64,000 bases of DNA from Streptomyces harbinensis (GTDB lineage: Bacteria > Actinomycetota > Actinomycetes > Streptomycetales > Streptomycetaceae), in contig NZ_FPAB01000003.1 of the NCBI RefSeq assembly GCF_900116145.1, forward strand, positions 372,184 to 436,183. Reading direction: 5' to 3'. Below the pieces are notes generated by a model. The model searched no databases. It was given only the letters and a program-made list of their open reading frames with translations, and had not been told where the DNA came from. Both the position numbers and the translations under genes were made by a program. The number at the start of each line of letters is the position of its first letter. Position 1 is the stretch's first letter. Of this stretch, positions 8,555 through 16,917 are shown piece after piece.

Positions 8555-9322
8555 TCAGGGCAGGGTCAGGATGCGCGGGCCCTGCTCGGTGATGGCGACC
8601 GTGTGTTCGAAGTGGGCCGCCCGGCTGCCGTCCGTGGTGAGCAGGGTCCAGCCGTCGGCGCCCGTGCGGTACTCGTTCCGTCCGCCGGCCATGAGCATCG
8701 GTTCGATGGCGAGGACCAGCCCGTGCCGCAGCGGGAAACCCCGGCCGGGGCGGCCACGGTTGGGAACGTGCGGGTCCTCGTGCATCCGGCGCCCGATCCC
8801 GTGGCCGCCGAAGTCGGCGGGCATGCCGCAGCGCGCCGTGCGGGCGACGGAGTCGATCGCGTGCGAGATGTCGCCGAGACGGTTGCCGACCAGGGCGGCG
8901 GCGATCCCGTCGTCGAGGGCCTGCCGGGTGGCGTCGATCAGCTCCGCGTCCCCGGGGCGCGGCGTCCCGACGCTGAAGGTGATCGCCGCGTCGCCCGCCC
9001 AGCCGTCGAGCTGCGCGCCGCAGTCGATACTCACCAGGTCGCCGTCGCGGAGCCGGTAGCCGGTGGGGACGCCGTGCGAGACCGCGTCGTTCACCGAGGT
9101 GCAGATGACGGCCGGGAAGGGCACCGGCGCGAACGACGGCTGGTACCCGAGGAACGGCGAGCCGGCCCCGGCCTCGTCCAGCACGGCCCGCGCCGCCTCG
9201 TCGAGTTCGCGCAGGGACACCCCTGTCCCGGCCGCTTCCTGCACCGCGGCCAGGGCGCGCGCCACCACGCGCCCGGCTTCCCGCATCGCGTCCATCGCGG
9301 CGTCGGTCTTGATCTCCACCAT
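8555..9322 (-). CDS. map: Type I methionine aminopeptidase
   Basis: About 255 residues starting MVEIKTDAAMDAMREAGR. It has the five metal ligands of the family: two aspartates in SIDCGAQLDGWAGDAA, histidine in GGHGIGR, and glutamates in AIEPML and FEHTVAI. It removes the initiator methionine from nascent proteins in the cytoplasm. An in-frame ATG at 9343 is an alternative start. The gene follows the MFS exporter gene by about 45-65 bases and a perfect inverted repeat lies in the gap. Streptomyces usually carry another map copy next to ribosomal genes, so this is probably an accessory paralogue. Confidence 0.9.
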   Translation of the reverse strand: MVEIKTDAAMDAMREAGRVVARALAAVQEAAGTGVSLRELDEAARAVLDEAGAGSPFLGYQPSFAPVPFPAVICTSVNDAVSHGVPTGYRLRDGDLVSIDCGAQLDGWAGDAAITFSVGTPRPGDAELIDATRQALDDGIAAALVGNRLGDISHAIDSVARTARCGMPADFGGHGIGRRMHEDPHVPNRGRPGRGFPLRHGLVLAIEPMLMAGGRNEYRTGADGWTLLTTDGSRAAHFEHTVAITEQGPRILTLP

Positions 9323-9348
9323 GTGCTGTACGTCCCGCTCCATCGATC

Positions 9349-9368
9349 CAATACTTATACCGGTATTG
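9349..9368. promoter_or_regulatory. Inverted repeat between the MFS and map genes
   Basis: CAATAC (9349-9354) and GTATTG (9363-9368) form perfect arms around an 8-base spacer. Nested inside is the palindrome ATACCGGTAT (9357-9366). The AT-rich symmetry is striking in this GC-rich DNA and lies directly upstream of map on the minus strand. Probably an operator or promoter element; the regulator is unknown. Confidence 0.45.
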
Positions 9369-9386
9369 ATATCACGGTCGGCGGGG

Positions 9387-10913
9387 TCAGCGACGGGGCA
9401 GGGCGAGCGCGCAGACGGCGAAGACGAGGGCGAACGCCGCCTGCACGAGCATGCAGACCGCCAGCGCGCCGGTGTAGTCCTGGGCCGTCGGAACCGCGGA
9501 GGAGGCCAGGGCCGCACCGAGCAGGCCACCGGCGACCGCGACCCCGAGCCCCATCGCGGCTTGCTGCGTGGTCTGCAGCACACCGGACGCCGCACCGGCC
9601 GCGGCCGGAGGGACCTCCGCGATCATCGCGCCGACGAGCGGCCCGAACATGAACGCCTGTCCGACACCGGCCCCGACGAGCAGCACGGCGAACGTCCCCA
9701 TGCGCAGACCGGCACCCTGGAGGAGGACGGAGGCGGCCGTGACGCTCAGGAACGCCGCCTGGAGGCCCCCGCCGACGACGAGCAGCCTGCGGAACCCGGC
9801 CCGGGGCGCGAGCCTGCCCGACCCGATCGACACCGCCAGAAAGCACAGCGAGAACGGCACCAGCACCAGGGCCGCCCGCATCGGGGACCAGCCGAGCCCC
9901 GTCTGCGTCGCGATCGCGTAGAGGAACGTGAACGCGCCGAACGCCGACTGGAGCAGCAGCGCCATCACCAGCCCGACCCGGTACGAACCGAGCCGGAACA
10001 GCGGCGGCGGAACGAGCGGAACCCGGTCGCTGCGGTGCAGCCGCACCTGCCACCGCCAGAACACCGCGAAGAGCACCGGCGACGCCCCCAGCAGCGCCCA
10101 GCACCAGACCGGCCAGCCCAGCGCCCCGCCCTGGGAGACCGGCACCATGAGGGCCAGCAGGGCGAGTCCGAGCAGAGACGTCCCGGTGAGGTCGAGCGAC
10201 CGGTGGCCGGACGCGCGGGTATCGGGCAGCCGGCGCAGCGCGGCGACGAACGCCAGCGCCCCCATGAGCACGCTCATCGCGAAGACCGAGCGCCAGGGAG
10301 CACCCAGCAGCGGAACGGACAGCAGCACCCCGCCGAGGACCTGCCCGATCGCCGTGGCACCGCCCGCCGTCGCACCGAACAGCGCCACCGCGCGGGCGCG
10401 TTCGGGCCCCTGAGTGGACGCGGTGATCGTCGCCAGCACCTGGGGGACCATGGCCGCCGCAGAGATCCCGGCCAGGGCCCGGGCGGCGATCAGCACGGTG
10501 ATGCCCGGAGCCAGCGCAGAGACCAGGGAGAACAGCGTGAACCCCGCCATCCCGAGCAGGAACAGCCGACGACGCCCGTACAGGTCCCCGAGCCGGCCCC
10601 CGAGGACCATCGGAACGGCGAACCCCAGCGCGTACACCGACACCACCAGCGACTGCTCGCCGGCCGTGGCGCCCAGAGAAGCGCCGATATCGGGTACGGC
10701 GATACCCGCCGCCGCGAACCCGACCACCGACACCAGCAGTGCCGACAGCGTCGTCAGCAGCCGGGCCGTGCCCAGCCCCGGAGCCGGACGCTCCGCCGGA
10801 CCCGGCCCGTGCGGCGGCGCGGCGCGGTCGCTCTCCCGGTGCGGTGCGCCGGGACGGATGGAGGGGCGGGGACGTGGTGCGGACGATGAGGACGTGGTCA
10901 TGCCGTCGATCAT
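9387..10913 (-). CDS. MFS transporter, DHA2-type drug exporter
   Basis: 508 residues, the length of 14-helix DHA2 exporters. After a polar N-terminus (about 45 residues) come many hydrophobic helices. The conserved motif A is present as LGGRLGDLYGRRR between helices 2 and 3. It probably exports drugs or metabolites using proton-motive force; the substrate is unknown. The start may be at 10913 or 10901. The gene is divergent from the XRE regulator with a strong inverted repeat between them, the typical arrangement for local repression. Confidence 0.9.
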   Translation of the reverse strand: MIDGMTTSSSSAPRPRPSIRPGAPHRESDRAAPPHGPGPAERPAPGLGTARLLTTLSALLVSVVGFAAAGIAVPDIGASLGATAGEQSLVVSVYALGFAVPMVLGGRLGDLYGRRRLFLLGMAGFTLFSLVSALAPGITVLIAARALAGISAAAMVPQVLATITASTQGPERARAVALFGATAGGATAIGQVLGGVLLSVPLLGAPWRSVFAMSVLMGALAFVAALRRLPDTRASGHRSLDLTGTSLLGLALLALMVPVSQGGALGWPVWCWALLGASPVLFAVFWRWQVRLHRSDRVPLVPPPLFRLGSYRVGLVMALLLQSAFGAFTFLYAIATQTGLGWSPMRAALVLVPFSLCFLAVSIGSGRLAPRAGFRRLLVVGGGLQAAFLSVTAASVLLQGAGLRMGTFAVLLVGAGVGQAFMFGPLVGAMIAEVPPAAAGAASGVLQTTQQAAMGLGVAVAGGLLGAALASSAVPTAQDYTGALAVCMLVQAAFALVFAVCALALPRR

Positions 10914-10934
10914 GGACAGGCACCTATCCTGGTA

Positions 10935-10952
10935 CCATAAGTCCCTTTATGG
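10935..10952. promoter_or_regulatory. Probable operator in the divergent MFS/XRE promoter region
   Basis: CCATAA (10935-10940) and TTATGG (10947-10952) are perfect arms with a 6-base spacer, flanked symmetrically by GTAC motifs (10932-10935 and 10955-10958). It is centred between the two divergent starts. Most likely bound by the adjacent XRE/MmyB-type regulator to control both genes. Confidence 0.6.
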
Positions 10953-11011
10953 GGGTACTGGCCACTACCCGGCTCTGACCTGCCAGCCGGGCCCGGACGG
11001 AGGACGAGGGC

Positions 11012-11869
11012 ATGACGGAAACCGGGCCCGCCGCGGTCCGGCGTGAGCTGGGCGACTTCCTCCGCAGCCGGCGCGAACGCCTCACCCCGCAGCAGGCGGG
11101 CCTCCCGTCCACGGGGCGGCGGCGGACGCCGGGACTGCGGCGCGAAGAGGTCGCCGTCCTCGCGGGCGTCGGCGTCACCTGGTACACCTGGCTCGAACAA
11201 GGCCGGCCCATCAACGTCAGCACGCAGGTCCTGCGGGCGGTCGCCCGAGCCCTGCGCCTGGACGACACCGAACGGCGGCACCTCTACCGGCTCGCCGGAT
11301 CCGGTACGCCGGACACCGGGTCCGCCACAAGCCCCCCGGAGCTCACCGCCGCGCTGCAACCCGTCCTGGACCAGCTCGATCCGTTCCCCGCGTGCCTGCA
11401 GACGTCGCTGTTCGACGTGGTGGCGTACAACCGTGCCTACCGCTTCCTGTTCACCGACGTGGAGCTGATCCCACCGGGCGAACGCAACTGCGCGGTGCAG
11501 TTCTTCACCGACCCCGACTGGCGTGGCCGCTACCTCGACGGCGACCTGGTCGCCGCCCGGATGGTGGCACGCATGCGCGCCGAAGTGGGCTCCGGCATCG
11601 GCTCCCCCGCCGCGGCGGACATCGTCGACCGGCTCCGGGAGCGCTCGGAGGAGTTCGCCCGCCTGTGGGCCCGGCACGACGTACTGCCCCAGCAGTACGA
11701 GACCAAGCGCCTCGACAGCCCGCTCGTCGGGGAGCTCCGGCTGAGCTTCGTCTCCACCCTGGTGCCGGAGACGGGATACCGGATGACCGTGATGACCCCG
11801 GCCGACGAGTCCACCGGGCAGCGCCTGACCCGGATGGCGGAGCTCACGGAGACACGGGCACGGGGGTAG
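11012..11869 (+). CDS. XRE-family regulator with MmyB-like ligand-binding domain
   Basis: 285 residues. The N-terminal helix-turn-helix region has TPGLRREEVAVLAGVGVTWY followed by TWLEQGR, the hallmark of the actinobacterial XRE/MmyB group. The C-terminal 170 residues form the MmyB-like domain thought to bind a small hydrophobic ligand (SLFDVVAYNRAYRFLF, then the RGRYLDGDLVAARMVARMR and EEFARLWARHDV regions). GGAGG precedes the ATG. By arrangement it should control the divergent MFS exporter. Confidence 0.92.
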   Translation: MTETGPAAVRRELGDFLRSRRERLTPQQAGLPSTGRRRTPGLRREEVAVLAGVGVTWYTWLEQGRPINVSTQVLRAVARALRLDDTERRHLYRLAGSGTPDTGSATSPPELTAALQPVLDQLDPFPACLQTSLFDVVAYNRAYRFLFTDVELIPPGERNCAVQFFTDPDWRGRYLDGDLVAARMVARMRAEVGSGIGSPAAADIVDRLRERSEEFARLWARHDVLPQQYETKRLDSPLVGELRLSFVSTLVPETGYRMTVMTPADESTGQRLTRMAELTETRARG

Positions 11870-12280
11870 CGTCCGCAGCAGCCCGCGCCCTCCGTCAGCC
11901 CGCCCAAGCAGGGCAATCCGGCCGCCTTCACGTGGAACGATGCCCTGGCGGCGCTGGAAGCCGGGTGACGGACGGACCGCTTCCACCCGCCGCTCCCGCT
12001 CGGAACGTTGGCCGCATCCGGGCGGGGGTCGAAAAGGGGTTGGGCGGGGGAGGGGGCACCCCGCATGCTGGGTGGCGTGGTGCGGGAGGGGGCGGCGCCG
12101 ACCGGGTTCGGGGTCACCATCGCCGATGTGGCCGTCGGCGGCAGCTTTCCCGCCGCCGGTTACGAGGACCGGGTACGCGCCTGGGCCGGGAGCACGCTCG
12201 CCGCCTGGTCCGCCGACCCGACGGGGTGACGGCCCGGTACCCGGGCATCCGGCGCCTCGTCGCAGGGACGCCCCCGCCCC
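11870..12280. other. Intergenic region with possible gene remnants
   Basis: A gap of about 410 bases between the XRE gene and the convergent WYL regulator gene. In frame after the XRE stop codon the sequence reads on as protein-like (SPPKQGNPAAFTWNDALAAL) to a stop near 11968. A small open frame with a good ribosome site follows (separate entry). The region may be the scar of a lost gene; no repeat or terminator was evident. Confidence 0.4.
12065..12229 (+). CDS. Small unrecognised ORF, possibly a remnant
   Basis: 54 residues from an ATG with GGAGGGGG eight bases upstream. The sequence contains FGVTIADVAVGGSFPAAGYE and VRAWAGSTLAAWSADPTG, which look like a folded protein fragment rather than random GC-rich translation. 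I do not recognise the family. It could be a genuine small protein or the end of a decayed gene; a frame further upstream (12008) is also open. Confidence 0.3.
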   Translation: MLGGVVREGAAPTGFGVTIADVAVGGSFPAAGYEDRVRAWAGSTLAAWSADPTG

Positions 12281-13234
12281 TCAGCCGTACAGCCGCGCCG
12301 TCCGCTGTGCCGCCTCCGCGAAGCGGTGGCGGAGGGCGGGCGGGGCCAGGACCTCCGCCTCGGGGCCGAGCCCCAGCAGCTGGTGGTACGCCACCTCCAG
12401 CGACTCCACCGGCAGCACCACCGTCACCCGGCCCGCCCCGTCCGGCGGCCCGGCCGCCGCCAGGGATTCCTCCGCCGCCGCCCGGTCCGTCACCTGGCGC
12501 AGCAGCCGCGCGCCCGCCCCGCTCAGCCGGACCGTCACCGTCTCCCGCAGGATCGACCGCGCGAACTCCGCCGCCCGCTGCGCCCAGAAGGACGGCAGGT
12601 CGAACGACTCGTCCCGCTCGAAACGCTCACCGGACGGCGCCGCCGCCGTGAAGCGGTCCACCCGGTACACGCGGTACGCGTCCCCCACCCGCGCCGCCAG
12701 ATACCACACCCCGGCCTTCAGGATCAGCCCGTACGGGGCCAGCACCCGTTCCCGCTCCCGGTACACGACGTGCAGCACCGCGTCGTCCCACACCGCCTCC
12801 GCCACCACCGGCAGCAGCGGCGGCGTCTCCGCCTCCCGCCACCAGCCGGGCGCGTCCAGGTGGAAGCGCTGCGCCGCGCTCGCCGGGGCGTCCGCCAGCT
12901 CCGGCAGCAGCGCCGCCGACACCTTCAGCCGCGCCGCCGACGCGGCATCCGCCAGGCCCATCGCGTGCAGCGCGGAGGGCACCCCGGACAGGAACAGCGC
13001 CTCCGCCTCGTCCCGGCCCAGCCCCGTCAGCCGGGTGCGGTATCCGCCGATCAGCCGGTAGCCGCCGGAGCGGCCCCGGTCCGCGTACACCGGGACGCCC
13101 GCCTCCGACAGGGACGCGATGTCGCGCTGGACCGTGCGTTCGGAGACCTCCAGTTCCGCCGCCAGCTCGGCCGCCGTCATGCTCCGGCGGTTCTGGAGCA
13201 GCAGGACCACTCTCATCAGACGCGCGGCTCGCAT
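12281..13234 (-). CDS. WYL-domain transcriptional regulator (DeoR-like HTH)
   Basis: 317 residues. The N-terminal winged helix reads MRVVLLLQNRRSMTAAELAA then ELEVSERTVQRDIASLSEAG, ending in the YADRGRSGGYRL wing. The WYL domain is marked by AGVWYLAARVGDAYRVYRV, and a WCX-type C-terminal extension follows. Such proteins sense ligands, often nucleic-acid-related, and regulate nearby genes; the target here is unclear. Start ATG at 13234. It lies just beyond the aceE terminator. Confidence 0.9.
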   Translation of the reverse strand: MRAARLMRVVLLLQNRRSMTAAELAAELEVSERTVQRDIASLSEAGVPVYADRGRSGGYRLIGGYRTRLTGLGRDEAEALFLSGVPSALHAMGLADAASAARLKVSAALLPELADAPASAAQRFHLDAPGWWREAETPPLLPVVAEAVWDDAVLHVVYRERERVLAPYGLILKAGVWYLAARVGDAYRVYRVDRFTAAAPSGERFERDESFDLPSFWAQRAAEFARSILRETVTVRLSGAGARLLRQVTDRAAAEESLAAAGPPDGAGRVTVVLPVESLEVAYHQLLGLGPEAEVLAPPALRHRFAEAAQRTARLYG

Positions 13235-13255
13235 CGTCCCATCATCACAAACGGC

Positions 13256-13297
13256 GGCGGGCCCGCCCGCCCCGGGAAGGGAACGGACGGGCCCGCC
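13256..13297 (-). terminator. Hairpin terminator after aceE
   Basis: Perfect 10-base arms GGCGGGCCCG (13256-13265) and CGGGCCCGCC (13288-13297), about ten bases after the aceE stop on the minus strand and before the WYL gene start. Confidence 0.55.
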
Positions 13298-13307
13298 GGC
13301 CACGGAC

Positions 13308-15986
13308 TCAGAGGCCGTACGCCTCCCGCGCGGCCAGCACGGTCTCGCGCTTGACGTCACCGGCGCGGGCCAGCCGGTCCAGCGCCGCCACCACGATCGA
13401 CTGCGGGTCGACACCGAAGTGCCGGCGCGCCGCCTCGCGGGTGTCCGAGAGGCCGAAGCCGTCGGTGCCGAGCGAGGAGTAGTCCTGCTCCACCCACTGG
13501 CTGATCTGGTCGGGCACCGCCCGCATCCAGTCGCTGACGGCGAGGACCGGGCCCCGCGCGCCCCGCAGCGCACGCGTCACGTACGGGACCCGGTCTTCCC
13601 CTCGAAGCTGCGCCGCGTCACAGGACAGGGCGTCACGGCGCAGCTCGCTCCAGGAGGTGGCGGACCACACGTCGGCGGCCACGCCCCACTGCTCGGCCAG
13701 CAGCCGCTGGGCCTCGAGGACCCAGTGGATGGCCGTGCCGGAAGCCATCAGCTGCACCCGGGGAGCCTCCGCCGAAGGCGCGGAGCCCTCGTTGAAGCGG
13801 TACAGACCGCGCAGGATGCCCTCCTCCACGCCCTCGGGCATGGCCGGCTGCGGCTTCGGCTCGTTGTAGACGGTCAGGTAGTAGAAGACGTCCTCGGCGT
13901 CCGGGCCGTACATCCGGCGCAGACCGTCCTTGACGATCACGCCGACCTCGTACGCGAACGCCGGGTCGTACGTCAGCGCCGCCGGGTTGGTGGAGGCGAT
14001 CAGCGGCGAGTGGCCGTCCGCGTGCTGCAGGCCCTCACCGGTGAGCGTGGTGCGCCCGGCCGTGGCGCCGACGATGAAGCCCCGGCCCAGCTGGTCGCCC
14101 AGCGCCCACATCTGGTCGCCGGTGCGCTGCCAGCCGAACATCGAGTAGAAGATGTAGAACGGGATCATCGGCTCGCCGTGCGTGGCGTACGAGGTCGCCG
14201 CCGCCGTGAAGTCGGCCATCGAACCGGCCTCGGTGATCCCCTCGTTGAGGATCTGGCCGTTGACGGCTTCCTTGTAGTGCAGCAGCTGGTCGCGGTCGAC
14301 CGACTCGTAGGTCTGGCCCAGCGGGGAGTAGATCCCGGCGGACGGGAACATCGACTCCATGCCGAAGGTACGGGCCTCGTCCGGGACGATCGGCACCCAG
14401 CGGCGCCCGCTCTCCTTCTCCCGCATCAGGTCCTTGACCAGCCGGACGATCACCATGGTGGTGGCGACCTCCTGCGAGCCGGACCCCTTCTCCAGGGCCT
14501 TGAACGCCTTCTCGGACGGCTCGGGCAGCACCACCTGGTGCACCCGGCGCGCCGGGGCGGGGCCGCCGAGGGCCGCGCGCCGCTCCTGGAGGTAGCGGAC
14601 CTCGGGGGAGTCCGGGCCCGGGTGGGCGTACGGCACCAGGTCGCCGGACAGCTCGCTGTCCGGGATCGGCAGCTCCAGCAGGTCCCGCATGGTGCGGAAC
14701 TGGTCCAGGCTGAGCTTCTTCATCTGGTGGTTGGCGTTGCGCGACTGGAAGCCGTCGCCGAGGGTGTGGCCCTTGACCGTCTGGGCCAGCACCACCGTCG
14801 GGGCGCCCTTGAACTCCACGGCGGCGCGGTAGGCCGCGTACACCTTGCGGGGCTCGTGGCCGCCGCGCGAGGTGTGGAAGCACTCGGCGATCTTCGCGTC
14901 GGACAGCGAGGCGCCCAGCTGCGCCAGCGCCGGGTCGGTGCCGAAGAAGTGGTCACGGATGTAGGCGACGTCGCGGGTGGCGTACGTCTGGAACTGCGCG
15001 TCCGGTACCTCGCGCAGCCGGCGTACCAGCGCGCCGGTGGTGTCGGCCCGCAGCAGGTCGTCCCAGGCGGAGCCCCACAGCGTCTTGATGACGTTCCAGC
15101 CGGCCGCCCGGAACTGGGCCTCCAGCTCCTGCACGATCTTGAAGTTCGCGCGGACCGGGCCGTCGAGCCGCTGGAGGTTGCAGTTGATGACGAAGGTGAG
15201 GTTGTCCAGGCCCTCGCGGCCGGCCAGCGCCAGCGCGGCGGTCGACTCGGGCTCGTCCATCTCGCCGTCGCCGAGGAACGCCCACACGTGCGAGGCGGAG
15301 GTGTCCTTGATCCCGCGGTTCTCCAGATAGCGGTTGAACCGCGCCTGGTAGATCGCCGACAGCGGGCCTATGCCCATGGAGACGGTGGGGAACTCCCACA
15401 GCCAGGGCAGCCGGCGCGGGTGCGGGTACGAGGGGAGGCCGGCGCCGCCCGACTCCTGCCGGAAGTTGTCCAGGTGGGCCTCGGTGAGCCGGCCGTCCAG
15501 GAACGCGCGGGCGTAGATGCCGGGGGAGGCGTGGCCCTGGATGAAGAGCTGGTCGCCGGAGCCGGGGGCGTCCGCCGCGTCCTTGCCGCGGAAGAAGTGC
15601 TGGAAGCCGGTCTCGTACAGCCAGGCCGCGGAGGCGAAGGTGGCGATGTGGCCGCCCACCCCGTACCGGGCGCCGCGGGTCACCATGGCGGCGGCGTTCC
15701 ACCGGTTCCACGCGGTGATGCGGGCCTCCATGGCCTCGTCACCGGGGAACTCGGGCTCGGCGCCGGTCGGGATCGAGTTGATGTAGTCGGTCTCCAGCAG
15801 GGAGGGCACATCGATCCCGGTGGCCTGCGCGTGCTCCACCGTGCGGCGCACCAGCTGGCCGGCCCGGTGTGTGCCGGCGGCGGCCGCGACGGCGTCGAGG
15901 CTGGCGCCCCACTCGGCGGTCTCCTCGGGATCACGGTCCGGCAGCTGGTCGAGCGCGGAGAGCCGAAGGCGTACGGGATCGGGCAT
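13308..15986 (-). CDS. aceE: Pyruvate dehydrogenase E1 component, homodimeric type
   Basis: 892 residues, the normal length for single-chain E1p. The thiamine diphosphate motif appears as GDGEMDEPES followed by FVINCNLQRLDGP. Other family segments include GQGHAS-like FIQGHASPGIYARAFLDG, HTLGDGFQSRNANHQMKK and the C-terminal transketolase-like domain. It decarboxylates pyruvate and reductively acetylates lipoyl groups of E2. ATG at 15986 with GGAAGGGGG upstream is preferred over an upstream in-frame ATG. The promoter holds a 17-base palindrome overlapping the -35, and a GntR gene lies immediately upstream on the same strand, so local repression is likely. E2 and E3 genes are further upstream. 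Confidence 0.96.
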   Translation of the reverse strand: MPDPVRLRLSALDQLPDRDPEETAEWGASLDAVAAAAGTHRAGQLVRRTVEHAQATGIDVPSLLETDYINSIPTGAEPEFPGDEAMEARITAWNRWNAAAMVTRGARYGVGGHIATFASAAWLYETGFQHFFRGKDAADAPGSGDQLFIQGHASPGIYARAFLDGRLTEAHLDNFRQESGGAGLPSYPHPRRLPWLWEFPTVSMGIGPLSAIYQARFNRYLENRGIKDTSASHVWAFLGDGEMDEPESTAALALAGREGLDNLTFVINCNLQRLDGPVRANFKIVQELEAQFRAAGWNVIKTLWGSAWDDLLRADTTGALVRRLREVPDAQFQTYATRDVAYIRDHFFGTDPALAQLGASLSDAKIAECFHTSRGGHEPRKVYAAYRAAVEFKGAPTVVLAQTVKGHTLGDGFQSRNANHQMKKLSLDQFRTMRDLLELPIPDSELSGDLVPYAHPGPDSPEVRYLQERRAALGGPAPARRVHQVVLPEPSEKAFKALEKGSGSQEVATTMVIVRLVKDLMREKESGRRWVPIVPDEARTFGMESMFPSAGIYSPLGQTYESVDRDQLLHYKEAVNGQILNEGITEAGSMADFTAAATSYATHGEPMIPFYIFYSMFGWQRTGDQMWALGDQLGRGFIVGATAGRTTLTGEGLQHADGHSPLIASTNPAALTYDPAFAYEVGVIVKDGLRRMYGPDAEDVFYYLTVYNEPKPQPAMPEGVEEGILRGLYRFNEGSAPSAEAPRVQLMASGTAIHWVLEAQRLLAEQWGVAADVWSATSWSELRRDALSCDAAQLRGEDRVPYVTRALRGARGPVLAVSDWMRAVPDQISQWVEQDYSSLGTDGFGLSDTREAARRHFGVDPQSIVVAALDRLARAGDVKRETVLAAREAYGL

Positions 15987-16043
15987 GGGTGGCCCCCTTC
16001 CGGACAGGACAATGTCATGCGGGTGTAACAACGGTTGCTGATG

Positions 16044-16073
16044 ACTGTAAGCCCGTGATCGATGATCGATCAA
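16044..16073 (-). promoter_or_regulatory. aceE promoter with overlapping palindromic operator
   Basis: On the minus strand a -35 TTGATC (16073-16068) and -10 TACAGT (16049-16044) are separated by 18 bases, upstream of aceE. A 17-base palindrome TGATCGATGATCGATCA (16056-16072; 8-base arms, single centre base) covers the -35 and spacer. Binding there would block polymerase. The adjacent GntR protein is the obvious candidate. Confidence 0.6.
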
Positions 16074-16141
16074 AGGTGGGGGCTAAAAAAACCGCTCAGA
16101 ACGGGGAAATTGGCATCCTGTGCCAGGACAATTGCGCATCT

Positions 16142-16816
16142 TCAGGCCCCACGGGCACCCTGTGCCAGCGGCGGAACGGTCTCCGTCCCCTCCGGAACAT
16201 GCGGCGCGCAGTTCAGCACATGCTCCTTCACCAGCTCGCCGATCCGCGGATCCCCCCGGGTGAACGCGTCGAGCAGCGCCTGGTGCTCCTCCGCGTACGA
16301 CTGCTGCCGCGTCCCCAGCCAGCGGATCGACAGCGCCGTCCACACCTCGATGCCCAGCGACTCCCAGGTGTGCAGCAGCACCCCGTTCCCCGAGGCGCGC
16401 ACCAGCTCCCGGTGGAAGGCCACCGTGTGCCCCACCTGGCCCTCCGCGTCGCCCGTGCGGTCCGCCGCGTACAGCGCCGCCACATGCGGCTCCAGGGCCG
16501 ACACATCGCGCTCCAGCCGCCCGGCGGCCAGCTCCGCCGCGATCTGTTCGAGCCCCGCCCGCACCGGGTAGATCTCCTCCAGCACCGGCACCGTCAGCGC
16601 CCGCACCCGCACGCCCTTGTTCGGGGCCGACTCGATCAGCCGCAGCGCCTCCAGCTCGCGCAGCGCCTCGCGCACCGGGGTCTGGCTGACCTCCAGCTCC
16701 ACCGCGATCCGCCGCTCCACGATCCGCTCACCCGGTTGCCAGCGCCCGCTGACGATGCCCTCGACGATGTGCTGGCGGATCTGTTCGCGCAGGGAATGCA
16801 CGACCGGCTGACTCAT
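16142..16816 (-). CDS. GntR-family (FadR/FCD subgroup) regulator
   Basis: 224 residues. The N-terminal winged HTH has LREQIRQHIVEGIVSG, GERIVERRIAVELEVSQTPV and REALRELEALRLIESAPNKG. The C-terminal helical FCD effector domain carries the spaced histidines expected of metal or carboxylate binding (EPHVAALY, HTVAFHRELVRA, EEHQALLDAF). ATG at 16816 with GAGG six bases upstream is preferred over an ATG at 16858. It sits between the E2 and E1 genes of pyruvate dehydrogenase, so it is probably a PdhR-like local regulator, by position only. Confidence 0.9.
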   Translation of the reverse strand: MSQPVVHSLREQIRQHIVEGIVSGRWQPGERIVERRIAVELEVSQTPVREALRELEALRLIESAPNKGVRVRALTVPVLEEIYPVRAGLEQIAAELAAGRLERDVSALEPHVAALYAADRTGDAEGQVGHTVAFHRELVRASGNGVLLHTWESLGIEVWTALSIRWLGTRQQSYAEEHQALLDAFTRGDPRIGELVKEHVLNCAPHVPEGTETVPPLAQGARGA

Positions 16817-16861
16817 GAGTGACCTCACGCTCCCTGGTACTGGCTGCCCAAGAACCATAGA

Positions 16862-16897
16862 GCGCGCCCCGCCCGGAATGCTCCGGACGGGGCGCGC
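16862..16897 (-). terminator. Hairpin terminator after the E2 gene
   Basis: Arms GCGCGCCCCG (16862-16871) and CGGGGCGCGC (16888-16897) extend inward through one C/A mismatch and a further CCGGA/TCCGG pair. It is placed about 20 bases after the E2 stop. Confidence 0.6.
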
Positions 16898-16917
16898 GCC
16901 ATGGGTGTCGCCGCGGC

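Noticed and set aside
13119..16028. Plus-strand open frame of more than 900 codons opposite aceE
   Set aside because: It runs antisense to a clearly conserved enzyme and its translation lacks protein-like composition.
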